64,000 nucleotides of DNA from Acidovorax sp. HMWF029. GTDB lineage: Bacteria > Pseudomonadota > Gammaproteobacteria > Burkholderiales > Burkholderiaceae_C. Below the pieces are notes generated by a model that made no database searches, had not been told where the DNA came from, and saw only the letters and a list, made by a program, of their open reading frames with translations. Below are positions 26,986-34,773 of this stretch, in pieces (positions within the stretch are counted from its first letter, which is position 1; each line of letters starts with the position of its first letter). Location: contig NZ_QAIH01000225.1 of assembly GCF_003060895.1 (NCBI RefSeq), positions 79,268-143,267 on the forward strand, given 5' to 3'. Position numbers and translations under genes: made by a program.

Positions 26986-27729
26986 ATGACCACACCCTGG
27001 CCCTACCCCCGCTGGATCGCCCACCGAGGCGCTGGCAAGCTGGCACCCGAAAACACCCTGGCCGCGTTCCGCCTGGGCGCACAGCACGGCTACCGCATGT
27101 TCGAGTGTGACGCCAAGCTCAGCAGCGATGGCGTGCCTTTTCTTATGCACGATGCCACGCTCAACCGCACGACCAATGGCCGCGGCTCCGGCGGCGACCT
27201 GCCCTGGAGCCAGCTCGCCCAACTGGACGCGGGCAGCTGGCATTCCCGCAGCCACGCGGGCGAACCCCTGCCTACACTAGAGAATCTGGCGCGTTACTGC
27301 ATCGCCAACGGATTCCTGCTGAACATCGAGATCAAGCCCACGCCGGGGCAGGAAGAAGTTACCGGCCGCGTGGTGGGTGAAACCGCTGCACGGCTGTGGC
27401 AAGGGCAAACCGTGCCGCCCTTGTTCTCGTCGTTCAAGCCCGAGGCGCTGGCGGGCGCCATGGCCACCGCGCCCCACCTGCCCCGCGCTCTGCTTATCGA
27501 CGCGCTGTGGGATGGGTGCTTTGACAAGGCGCAGGCGCTCGGCTGTGTGGCCATCGTGTGCAACCACGCACTGTGGGACCAGGCCCTGGTGGCCCAAGTC
27601 CACGGCATGGGCATGCGTACGCTGAGCTACACGGTGAACGACGACTGGGCGGCGCAGCGCCTCATCGCGCTGGGTACGGACGGCATCATCACCGACCGCG
27701 TGGACTTCTTCTCGCCCGCCACGCCGTAG
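26986..27729 (+). CDS. ugpQ: Glycerophosphodiester phosphodiesterase
   Basis: A 247-residue cytoplasmic GDPD enzyme that cleaves glycerophosphodiesters to glycerol-3-phosphate and an alcohol. The N-terminal active-site signature is IAHRGAGKLAPENTLAAF, followed by FECDAKLSSDGVPFLMHDATL with the catalytic His. NIEIKPTPGQE provides metal ligands, and the C-terminal TVNDDWAAQRLIALGTDGIITD is typical. No signal peptide is seen, in line with UgpQ acting after uptake by UgpBAEC. It is the last gene of the operon and converges on the Bug gene across about 110 bases. Confidence 0.94.
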   Translation: MTTPWPYPRWIAHRGAGKLAPENTLAAFRLGAQHGYRMFECDAKLSSDGVPFLMHDATLNRTTNGRGSGGDLPWSQLAQLDAGSWHSRSHAGEPLPTLENLARYCIANGFLLNIEIKPTPGQEEVTGRVVGETAARLWQGQTVPPLFSSFKPEALAGAMATAPHLPRALLIDALWDGCFDKAQALGCVAIVCNHALWDQALVAQVHGMGMRTLSYTVNDDWAAQRLIALGTDGIITDRVDFFSPATP

Positions 27730-27840
27730 GGCGCATCTTCAAACCACCCCGCCCTGAGCCAGCGCCACCGTGGCACCGGCTTGGCCGGGCCAGGGGTGGC
27801 GTCCTCCTCGCAGGGGCAAGGCGCGCAGCGCCTCAGGGGG

Positions 27841-28827
27841 TCAGTCCAGCTTCGCGCCCGACTTCTTCACTGCATCCGCCCAGCGCGGCATCTCGGCGGC
27901 GAGGAACTTCGCGAAATCCTCCGCACCCAGAAACGCCGGGTCGGCCCCCTGGCTGACCATGCGGCTTTTCACGTCGGGCGACTGCATCACCTGGCTGAAA
28001 GCGTCACTGAGCTTGGCGACCACGTCCTTGGGCGTGCCTGCCGGGGCCAGAAAGCCATAGAAGCCCACCACCTCGAAGTCCTTGATGCCACTTTCGATCA
28101 CCGTGGGCACATCGGGCAGCGCGGGGTTGCGCGCGCGGCTGGTCACGGCCAGGGCGCGCACCTTGCCTTGCTTGTGGTACGCGGCCGCCTGCGGAATGCT
28201 CTCGGCCATGAACTGCACCTGCCCGCCCATGAGATCAGTGAACGCAGGCGCGCTCCCCCGGTAGGGGATGTGCACCATGAACAAGCCCGTGGCGGTCTTG
28301 AACATCTCGGGCACCAGATGGCTGATGCCGCCATTGCCTGCGGAGCCAAAGTTGACCTGTCCTGGGCGCGACTTGGCATAGGCCATGAATTCCTGCAGGT
28401 TCTTGGCCGGCACGCTGGGGTTTACCAGCAGCGCCAGCGGCTGCATGGCGGTGCGCGCAATCGGCGTGAAATCCTTGAGCGTGGCGTAGGGCAGGCGGCT
28501 GTACAGCGCCGGGTTGATCACCATCACGCCGGTGTTGGCAAGCATCAGGGTGTGGCCGTCGGCAGGGGCCTTCATCACATCCTGCGCACCCACCGTGCCG
28601 CCCGCGCCCGCCTTGTAATCCATCACCACCGGCTGGCCCAGCACGGCCTGCAGCCGGTCGGACAACAGGCGCGCATGCTGGTCGAGCGGGCCACCCGCCG
28701 GGAAGCCGACCACGATGCGCACGGGCTTGGAAGGAAAACCGGCAGCAGTCTGTGCGGACGCTGCCACCGAAAACAACAGGCCCGCAGCGAGGGCCCAGCA
28801 GGTTTTCAGTGCCATCTTCGATTTCAT
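27841..28827 (-). CDS. Bug/TctC-family periplasmic solute-binding protein (second copy)
   Basis: A 328-residue exported binding protein with a Sec-type signal (MALKTCWALAAGLLFSVAAS, cleavage near ASAQ). Bug-family features are FPSKPVRIVVGFPAGGPLDQHARLL, VVMDYKAGAGGTVGAQDVMKA, NFGSAGNGGISHLVPEMF and VPTVIESGIKDFEVVGFYG. The start was chosen because GGAG lies eight bases before it. The ligand is unknown. No transporter or catabolic partner is adjacent: it sits alone between ugpQ and a small membrane-protein gene. It is unlike the Bug protein at 450-1445 beyond the family core. Confidence 0.88.
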   Translation of the reverse strand: MKSKMALKTCWALAAGLLFSVAASAQTAAGFPSKPVRIVVGFPAGGPLDQHARLLSDRLQAVLGQPVVMDYKAGAGGTVGAQDVMKAPADGHTLMLANTGVMVINPALYSRLPYATLKDFTPIARTAMQPLALLVNPSVPAKNLQEFMAYAKSRPGQVNFGSAGNGGISHLVPEMFKTATGLFMVHIPYRGSAPAFTDLMGGQVQFMAESIPQAAAYHKQGKVRALAVTSRARNPALPDVPTVIESGIKDFEVVGFYGFLAPAGTPKDVVAKLSDAFSQVMQSPDVKSRMVSQGADPAFLGAEDFAKFLAAEMPRWADAVKKSGAKLD

Positions 28828-28977
28828 TGTTGTGTCTCCAGGGTTGTGTGTGGGAAGGGGAAAGATACACCCGGGGGCGCGCATTGCGCGGGCCCATGGG
28901 CCATGCTGCGATTTTCATCGGCATTGGCCTGTGAAAACACATTCGCGGCCACAGACTACGCTGGGCGCGCAGGGCAA

Positions 28978-29253
28978 TCAGCCCTTCCAGCCCCGCACCA
29001 GCACCCATTGGCAGGTGGCGGTGGCCACCACCAGCGCAGCATAGGACAGCATCTTGCCATCACGCCCCCACAGCACCAACCCGGCTGCCAGCACCACCAG
29101 TCCCACCACAAACACCAACACCCACTGGCGCCAACCCGACAGTGCCCCTCCCTTGGCGCCCAACAGGCGCCCGCCCAGCACCAGCAGCAGGGCCACAAAG
29201 GCGGCGGGCGACGTGAAGTTCAGCAGGTGGTTGAGGATGTCGAGGGGACCCAT
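28978..29253 (-). CDS. Hypothetical small membrane protein
   Basis: A 91-residue protein that I do not recognise. It has three hydrophobic segments: SPAAFVALLLVLGGRLLG, WVLVFVVGLVVLAAGLVLWG and MLSYAALVVATATCQWVLVR. Positive residues lie in the short connections, so it is probably an inner-membrane protein. The start is chosen at MGPLDILNHLLNF; an upstream ATG would add 18 polar residues and run into the hemA promoter region. It is divergent from hemA. Codon use is like that of its neighbours, and the long membrane-coding frame with few interruptions supports a real gene. Confidence 0.6.
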   Translation of the reverse strand: MGPLDILNHLLNFTSPAAFVALLLVLGGRLLGAKGGALSGWRQWVLVFVVGLVVLAAGLVLWGRDGKMLSYAALVVATATCQWVLVRGWKG

Positions 29254-29310
29254 GAATTGACCCAAATCAAGGCATGAACAAGCAAGGCTACCTGTCCAGG
29301 ACAACAATTT

Positions 29311-29316
29311 TATAAT
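29311..29316 (+). promoter_or_regulatory. Candidate -10 element just upstream of hemA
   Basis: A perfect TATAAT ending eight bases before the hemA ATG. A start site 6-9 bases downstream would fall at or just before the ATG, giving a leaderless or nearly leaderless mRNA. No Shine-Dalgarno sequence precedes the ATG, which fits. No good -35 hexamer is seen 16-18 bases upstream. Confidence 0.4.
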
Positions 29317-29324
29317 TGGCGCTT

Positions 29325-30656
29325 ATGGCAGTCTGGGCCCTCGGCATCAACCACACCACCGCGCCGCTCGATCTGCGCGGCCGGTTCGCGTTTGCGCTCG
29401 ACCAGATTGCGCCCACGTTGCATGGCTTGCGCCAATCACTGGGCAACACTGGCGGCGGTGCCAGCCGCCACCCTGGGGTGGAAACGGCCATCATCTCCAC
29501 CTGCAACCGCACCGAGATTTACTGCGCTGGCGACCAGCCAGCCATGGACCACACGCTGGGCTGGCTGGCCCACAGCGGCGGCGTGAGCCCCGCGCTGCTG
29601 CGTTCACACTCTTACACCCTCGAAGACAGCCTCGTCGCCCGCCATGCCTTCCGCGTGGCCAGCGGGCTTGATTCGATGGTGCTGGGCGAGGCCCAGATCC
29701 TGGGCCAGATGAAAGACGCCGTGCGCGCCGCCGAAACGGCCGGTGCCCTGGGCACCACGCTCAACCAGCTCTTCCAGCGCAGCTTTGCCGTAGCCAAGGA
29801 AGTGCGCAGCAGCACCGAGATTGGCGCCCACAGCATCAGCATGGCGGCAGCCGCCGTGCGCCTGGCCAGCCAGTTGTTTGAAGACCTCACCGAGATCAAG
29901 GTGCTGTTTGTGGGCGCGGGCGAGATGATCGAGCTGTGCGCCACGCACTTTGCCGCCAAGAACCCCAAAGCCATCGCGATTGCCAACCGCACCCTGGAGC
30001 GCGGCGAAAAGCTCGCCACCCGCTTTGGCGGCGAAGTGATGCGCCTGGCCGACCTGCCCGAGCGCCTGCACGAGTTCGACGCCGTCATCAGCTGCACCGC
30101 CAGCAGCCTGCCTATCATCGGACTGGGCGCTGTAGAGCGCGCACTCAAGAAGCGCCGCCACCGCCCAATCTTCATGGTGGATTTGGCTGTGCCACGCGAC
30201 ATCGAGCCCGAAGTGAAAGCCCTGGGCGACGTGTACCTGTACACCGTGGACGATCTGGCCACCGTGGTGCAAACCGCACAGGCCAACCGCCAGGCCGCTG
30301 TGGCGCAGGCCGAGGCGATCATCGACGCGGGCGTGCAGAGCTTCATGCACTGGATGGAGCTGCGCAGCCCCGCCACCGCTGCGGGGGGCGTGGTGCCGCT
30401 GATCCAGCAGCTCAACGCCCAGGCAGACGAGTGGCGCGCCGCCGAGATCGCACGCGCCAAGAAGCTGCTGGCCAAGGGCGAAGACATGGATGCCGTGCTC
30501 GAAGCCCTCTCGCGTGGCCTCACCCAAAAAATGCTGCACGGCACCCTGGCCGAGTTGCGCGCGGGCGACGCCGAGATGCGCGCCCAAACGGCGCAAACTG
30601 TCTCGCGCCTGTTCCTGCGCGCACAGAGCAAGACCCCCAACAGCAACGGGCTGTAG
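29325..30656 (+). CDS. hemA: Glutamyl-tRNA reductase
   Basis: A 443-residue NADPH-dependent enzyme that reduces glutamyl-tRNA to glutamate-1-semialdehyde, the first committed step of C5 haem synthesis. The nucleophile Cys60 lies in [30 protein letters not shown], the NADPH-binding [17 protein letters not shown] and [16 protein letters not shown] follow. A C-terminal dimerisation helix is present. The ATG is preferred to a TTG three codons earlier. It is the first gene of hemA-prfA-prmC-grxD. A 115-base gap containing a dispersed palindrome separates it from prfA. Confidence 0.96.
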   Translation: MAVWALGINHTTAPLDLRGRFAFALDQIAPTLHGLRQSLGNTGGGASRHPGVETAIISTCNRTEIYCAGDQPAMDHTLGWLAHSGGVSPALLRSHSYTLEDSLVARHAFRVASGLDSMVLGEAQILGQMKDAVRAAETAGALGTTLNQLFQRSFAVAKEVRSSTEIGAHSISMAAAAVRLASQLFEDLTEIKVLFVGAGEMIELCATHFAAKNPKAIAIANRTLERGEKLATRFGGEVMRLADLPERLHEFDAVISCTASSLPIIGLGAVERALKKRRHRPIFMVDLAVPRDIEPEVKALGDVYLYTVDDLATVVQTAQANRQAAVAQAEAIIDAGVQSFMHWMELRSPATAAGGVVPLIQQLNAQADEWRAAEIARAKKLLAKGEDMDAVLEALSRGLTQKMLHGTLAELRAGDAEMRAQTAQTVSRLFLRAQSKTPNSNGL

Positions 30657-30733
30657 CGGCGCTCGCCCGCTCCCTCGCCCGCCCCGATTTCAAGCCAAAT
30701 CGGCCCCTGGCGCCTGATACACAAGCGCCAAAA

Positions 30734-30750
30734 GCTACCAGATTTGTAGC
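30734..30750. repeat. Short intergenic palindrome, copy 2
   Basis: GCTACCAGATTTGTAGC between hemA and prfA, a diverged member of the GCTAT-N7-ATAGC family. It lies 21 bases before the prfA start and is followed by a short T-run, so it could act as a weak terminator. Confidence 0.5.
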
Positions 30751-30771
30751 ACCTCATTTTTTCAGAATTCC

Positions 30772-31860
30772 ATGAAACCCTTCCTCCGAAGCCAACTGGA
30801 GCGCTATGCACAGCGCCTGGGCGAGCTGGACTTTTTGCTCTCGCGCGAAGACATCATGAGCGACATGGCGCAGTACCGCCGCATCTCTGTCGAGCACGCT
30901 GAAGTCACCCAGGTGGCTGGCCGCTATGCCCGCTACCAGCAGCGCGAGGCCGACCTGGCCGGTGCCCGCGAGATGCTGGCCGACCCCGACATGGCAGAAA
31001 TGGCGCAGGAAGAATTAACCGGTGCCGAGGCCGAGCTGGTGCAGTTGGAAGACGAGCTGCAGCGCCTGCTGCTGCCCAAGGACCCGGACGACGCGCGCAA
31101 CGCCTTTGTCGAAATCCGCGCGGGCACGGGCGGCGACGAATCGGCCCTGTTCGCAGGCGACTTGACCCGCATGTACACCCGCTACGCCGCCACCCAGGGC
31201 TGGAAGGTGGAGGTGATGAGCGCCAACGAAAGCGAGCTGGGCGGCTACAAGGAAATCGTGCTGCGCGTGGAGGGTGACCATGTGTACGGCGCACTGAAAT
31301 TCGAATCCGGTGGCCACCGCGTGCAGCGCGTGCCCGCCACCGAAACGCAGGGCCGCATCCACACCAGCGCCTGCACCGTGGCCGTGATGCCCGAGCCCGA
31401 CGAGCACCAGGCCATCACGCTGAACCCGGCGGACCTGCGCATCGACACCTTCCGCGCCAGCGGCGCGGGCGGCCAGCACATCAACAAGACCGACTCGGCC
31501 GTGCGCGTGGTGCACTTGCCCACCGGAATCGTGGCCGAGTGCCAGGATGGCCGCAGCCAGCACAGCAACAAGGCCAAGGCGCTGCAGGTGCTGCAGGCGC
31601 GCATTCAAGAAAAGGAGCGCAGCGAACGCGCCGCCAAAGAGGCCGCGCTGCGCAAGGGCCTGATCGGCAGCGGCGACCGCAGCGACCGCATCCGCACCTA
31701 CAACTTCCCGCAGGGGCGGCTGACCGACCACCGCATCAACCTCACGCTGTACAAGCTGCTGTACGTGATGGAAGGCGACCTGGGCGATGTGCTGCAAGCC
31801 CTGGCCCATGCCCGCGAGGCCGAGCAGCTGGAGGAGCTGGAGATGGGTGCCACGGGCTGA
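30772..31860 (+). CDS. prfA: Peptide chain release factor 1
   Basis: A 362-residue class I release factor recognising UAA and UAG. The codon-recognition PxT motif is PAT in [15 protein letters not shown], and the catalytic GGQ is in [18 protein letters not shown], whose Gln is the site methylated by PrmC. The N-terminal part is helical, and the C-terminus has [17 protein letters not shown]. The length is normal. It lies 73 bases before prmC, the gene for the enzyme that modifies it. Confidence 0.97.
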   Translation: MKPFLRSQLERYAQRLGELDFLLSREDIMSDMAQYRRISVEHAEVTQVAGRYARYQQREADLAGAREMLADPDMAEMAQEELTGAEAELVQLEDELQRLLLPKDPDDARNAFVEIRAGTGGDESALFAGDLTRMYTRYAATQGWKVEVMSANESELGGYKEIVLRVEGDHVYGALKFESGGHRVQRVPATETQGRIHTSACTVAVMPEPDEHQAITLNPADLRIDTFRASGAGGQHINKTDSAVRVVHLPTGIVAECQDGRSQHSNKAKALQVLQARIQEKERSERAAKEAALRKGLIGSGDRSDRIRTYNFPQGRLTDHRINLTLYKLLYVMEGDLGDVLQALAHAREAEQLEELEMGATG

Positions 31861-31918
31861 ATGCCTTAAAAAACTTGATTAAAAAAGGGCACCTGCGCGC
31901 GACCATCAAGCCCAACAA

Positions 31919-31935
31919 GCTATCAAAATCATAGT
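31919..31935. repeat. Short intergenic palindrome, copy 3
   Basis: GCTATCAAAATCATAGT in the prfA-prmC gap. Its last two bases are the first two of the prmC GTG start codon, so the palindrome occupies the position of the ribosome-binding site. Confidence 0.6.
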
Positions 31936-32785
31936 GAACTCCGCCACACCCACCCTCGCCCAGGCCTTGGCACAGGCCCACACGCTGGGCCTGGCACGCA
32001 TCGACGCACAACTGCTGCTGCTGCACACCCTGGCCCGCCCCGACGCGGGCCGCGCCTGGCTGCTGGCGCATGACACAGACGCCATGGACGAAGCCGCGCA
32101 CGGCCAGTTCATCGCCCTGTGCCAGCGCCGCCTGGCAGGCGAGCCGGTGGCCTACCTCACGGGGCGCAAGGAGTTCTACGGCCTGCCCCTGCAAGTGGAC
32201 GCGCGTGTGCTGGACCCGCGCCCCGACACCGAAACGCTGGTGGACTGGGCGCTGGAGGTGGTCACACCACTCACATCGCCACGCCTGCTGGACCTGGGCA
32301 CCGGCAGCGGCGCGATTGCGCTCGCCCTGCAAAGCCAACGCACCGACGCCCAGGTGCTAGCGGTGGACGCCAGCGCCGATGCGCTGGCCGTGGCGCAAGC
32401 CAACGCACGGCGGCTGGGCTTGCAGGTGCAGTTTCAGCCAGCGAACTGGCTGGCTGGGGTGGAGGGTGTCTTTGATGCCATCGTCTCCAACCCCCCCTAC
32501 ATCGCCAGCGCCGACCCCCACCTGGCCGCACTCACCCACGAACCCCTGCAAGCCCTGGCCAGCGGCACCGATGGGCTGGATGACATCCGCACCATCGTGG
32601 CCCAGGCCCCTAACCACCTGCGGCCGGGCGGCTGGCTGCTGCTGGAGCATGGCTACGACCAGGCGCCTGCAGTACAAGCGCTGCTTTCCAGCCAGGGCTT
32701 TGTCCAGGTGCAAAGCCGCAATGACCTCGCCGGCATTGCGCGTTGCTCGGGCGGACTGTGGCCATCAGGGCGTGCCACCCTTTAA
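31934..32785 (+). CDS. prmC: Peptide chain release factor N5-glutamine methyltransferase
   Basis: A 283-residue SAM-dependent methyltransferase (HemK/PrmC) that methylates the GGQ glutamine of release factors. The SAM loop is LLDLGTGSGAIAL (residues 118-130), the catalytic NPPY is at 186-189 and GRKEFYGLPL is the family's N-terminal signature. It starts with GTG. There is no clear Shine-Dalgarno sequence, because a dispersed palindrome fills that space. The last codons (GRATL and the stop) lie inside the left inverted repeat of the element at 32767-33036, so the natural C-terminus may have been changed by its insertion. Confidence 0.93.
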   Translation: MNSATPTLAQALAQAHTLGLARIDAQLLLLHTLARPDAGRAWLLAHDTDAMDEAAHGQFIALCQRRLAGEPVAYLTGRKEFYGLPLQVDARVLDPRPDTETLVDWALEVVTPLTSPRLLDLGTGSGAIALALQSQRTDAQVLAVDASADALAVAQANARRLGLQVQFQPANWLAGVEGVFDAIVSNPPYIASADPHLAALTHEPLQALASGTDGLDDIRTIVAQAPNHLRPGGWLLLEHGYDQAPAVQALLSSQGFVQVQSRNDLAGIARCSGGLWPSGRATL

Positions 32786-33036
32786 TTTCCCCACGCGCTG
32801 GCTGCGCAATGCGGATGGATGCACGAAGGGTGGCGCAGCCAATAGCGGGCTATTGGCAAGCCGCCCGACAAAGCAGACGCCGCATTGCGTAGCCAGCCCG
32901 CAGGGAAAGCCATCCAGGCCGCGCAATGCGTCGTTGCCCTTCGCTTGTGTAGCCAAAGCTACACGGTACTCAGGGCGCCTAGCACTGCACGGCCTGGATG
33001 GCTTTCGCGTGAGGAAATAAAAGGGTGACACGCCCT
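32767..33036. mobile_element. 270-bp MITE-like element with long terminal and nested inverted repeats
   Basis: Its two 31-base ends (32767-32797 and 33006-33036) are inverted copies with three mismatches, beginning AGGGCGTG. Inside are two arms. Arm A pairs 32800-32814 with 32880-32894 (14 of 15 bases) and holds a hairpin CCAATAGC, GG, GCTATTGG. Arm B pairs 32905-32921 with 32990-33006 (17 of 17) and holds GTGTAGC, CAAA, GCTACAC. No reading frame of note lies within. It fills most of the prmC-grxD gap. No target-site duplication is obvious. Confidence 0.7.
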
Positions 33037-33117
33037 TACGCAGACAGTGAAATAATCCACCCCATCGCGGGCTCTCAGCAACCCTTGGCCCGCCAGCCCT
33101 TACCAGGAGTTTTCCCC

Positions 33118-33441
33118 ATGAGCGACACCCAACAACGCATCGACGCCCTTGTCAAATCCAGCGACATCCTGCTGTTCATGAAGGGCAGCGCCAGCTTTCC
33201 TATGTGCGGTTTTTCCGGCCGCGCCATCCAGATCCTGAAGGCCTGCGGCGTGGACCCCAAGAGCGTGGTCACCGTCAACGTGCTCGAAGACGATGCCATC
33301 CGCCAGGGCATCAAGGAATACAGCAACTGGCCCACCATCCCGCAGCTGTACGTGAAGGGCGAGTTCATCGGCGGCTCGGACATCATGATGGAGATGTACG
33401 AGTCGGGCGAACTCAAGCAGGTGCTGGGCACCGAAGGCTGA
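33118..33441 (+). CDS. grxD: Monothiol glutaredoxin, Grx4 family
   Basis: A 107-residue monothiol glutaredoxin that carries and transfers [2Fe-2S] clusters. The active site is CGFS at residues 30-33 (SFPMCGFSGRAIQIL). The glutathione-binding WPTIPQLYVKGEFIGGSDI and a C-terminal MYESGEL complete the family pattern. The ATG is preceded by AGGAG. It follows the inverted-repeat element and is the last gene of the hemA-prfA-prmC-grxD group, ending before a clear terminator. The position of the element means that its transcription from hemA may be altered. Confidence 0.95.
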   Translation: MSDTQQRIDALVKSSDILLFMKGSASFPMCGFSGRAIQILKACGVDPKSVVTVNVLEDDAIRQGIKEYSNWPTIPQLYVKGEFIGGSDIMMEMYESGELKQVLGTEG

Positions 33442-33469
33442 TCGACACGGCCATTCGCCCAAGCCAATC

Positions 33470-33493
33470 AGGCCGCCTCATGGCGGCCTTTTT
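33470..33493 (+). terminator. Intrinsic terminator after grxD
   Basis: AGGCCGCC, loop TCAT, GGCGGCCT and TTTTT, 29 bases after the grxD stop. A compact, convincing rho-independent terminator that ends the hemA-prfA-prmC-grxD group. Confidence 0.9.
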
Positions 33494-33595
33494 GTTTGCC
33501 CGCAACAGAAGCACCAATCGGGTGCTTTTCCGATGGAGCTGCGGGCATGTTGTGTGCTTGAATGATTGCGTGACCCCCATCACAAGGAGCATGCA

Positions 33596-34603
33596 ATGAC
33601 CAGCCATAGCCTTGTTCCCCAGCCACCCGCCCTGCGTCTGCCGGTGGCACAGATGCGCAACGTGTTCCACCCAGGCGATGTAGAGCGCAAGCTCGCGCGG
33701 CTGCAGGAGTCGGGCAACCAGCGCGAATACGAAACCCTGCGCACCGTCTACGAACGCATGCTGGAGCGTGGCCCGGAGCGCTTTCAGGTCAAGCCCTCGG
33801 GCATCCCCGACATGGTCAGCCTGTACGAGCAGTTGCCCAACTTCACCGAGGTGCTGGACGATGTGAAGCGCCACGTGGCGCTGGCGCAGGACAGCAGTGA
33901 TGGCCTGGAGGTCACACCCATGCTGCTGCTGGGCCCGCCCGGCATTGGCAAAACGCACTTTGCACGCCACCTGGCCGAGCTGCTGGGCACGGGCATGAAC
34001 CTGCTGCCCATGAGCTCCATGACCGCAGGCTGGCTGCTATCGGGCTCATCCGCACAGTGGAAGGGTGCGCGCCCCGGCAAGGTGTTCGAGGCGCTGGTGG
34101 AGGGCGAGTATGCCAACCCGGTCATCGTGGTGGACGAGATCGACAAGGCCAGCTGCGATGCGCAGTACGACCCGCTGGGCGCGCTGTACAGCCTGCTCGA
34201 ACACGACACAGCCCAGAGCTTTACCGACGAGTTTGCCGAGGTGGCCATCGACGCGAGCCAGGTGATCTGGATCACCACGGCCAACGACACGCGCGGCATC
34301 CCGGACCCCATCCTGAACCGCATGAACGTGTTTGAGGTGGAGGCACCCACGCTGGAGCAAGCACGCACCATCGCCCGCAACCTGTACGTTGGCATCCGCG
34401 CGGGCCACGACTGGGGCCGCCTGCTGGACCCGGAACCGCTGGATGACGTGCTGGACCACCTGGCCCAGATGCCGCCGCGCGAAATGCGGCGCGCGCTGAT
34501 GACGGGCTTTGGCAATGCGCGGCTGGACAGACGCTCGACGGTGGAGATTGCCGACCTGCCGAAAGCGGCGTCAGGGCGCAACCGCATCGGCTTCGTCCAG
34601 TAG
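33596..34603 (+). CDS. AAA+ ATPase resembling the Lon ATPase module, without protease domain
   Basis: A 335-residue AAA+ protein. Walker A is GPPGIGKT (113-120), Walker B VIVVDEID (from 176), sensor 1 ITTAND with Asn230, and an arginine-finger candidate at Arg242 (PILNRMNVFEV). PPREMRRAL near the C-terminus looks like sensor 2. The order and the SGSSAQWKGARPGKVFEAL segment resemble the ATPase module of Lon, but there is no proteolytic domain. The N-terminal 90 residues match nothing I know. AAGGAG lies six bases before the start. It stands alone between terminators and has its own promoter by implication. Client or partner unknown. Confidence 0.8.
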   Translation: MTSHSLVPQPPALRLPVAQMRNVFHPGDVERKLARLQESGNQREYETLRTVYERMLERGPERFQVKPSGIPDMVSLYEQLPNFTEVLDDVKRHVALAQDSSDGLEVTPMLLLGPPGIGKTHFARHLAELLGTGMNLLPMSSMTAGWLLSGSSAQWKGARPGKVFEALVEGEYANPVIVVDEIDKASCDAQYDPLGALYSLLEHDTAQSFTDEFAEVAIDASQVIWITTANDTRGIPDPILNRMNVFEVEAPTLEQARTIARNLYVGIRAGHDWGRLLDPEPLDDVLDHLAQMPPREMRRALMTGFGNARLDRRSTVEIADLPKAASGRNRIGFVQ

Positions 34604-34773
34604 CCGGGCTCCGGCGGCCAGCCCTGCGATCACCCGCAGGACTGGTCGGCAGGCCGCCCTTCCGACAGCCGATCAGAGCCCCTGGTGAGCCTACGCCTGG
34701 GGTATGTGCCTACAAAGCGCGCAGATACACTCTGTCCTCCGGTGTGCCGCAGAGCCACGCTCCGTCGCCATTC

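Noticed and set aside
32786-33117. A small protein in the prmC-grxD gap
   Set aside because: Open frames there run through the inverted repeats of the element and extend into flanking genes without start signals. The structure is better explained at the DNA or RNA level.
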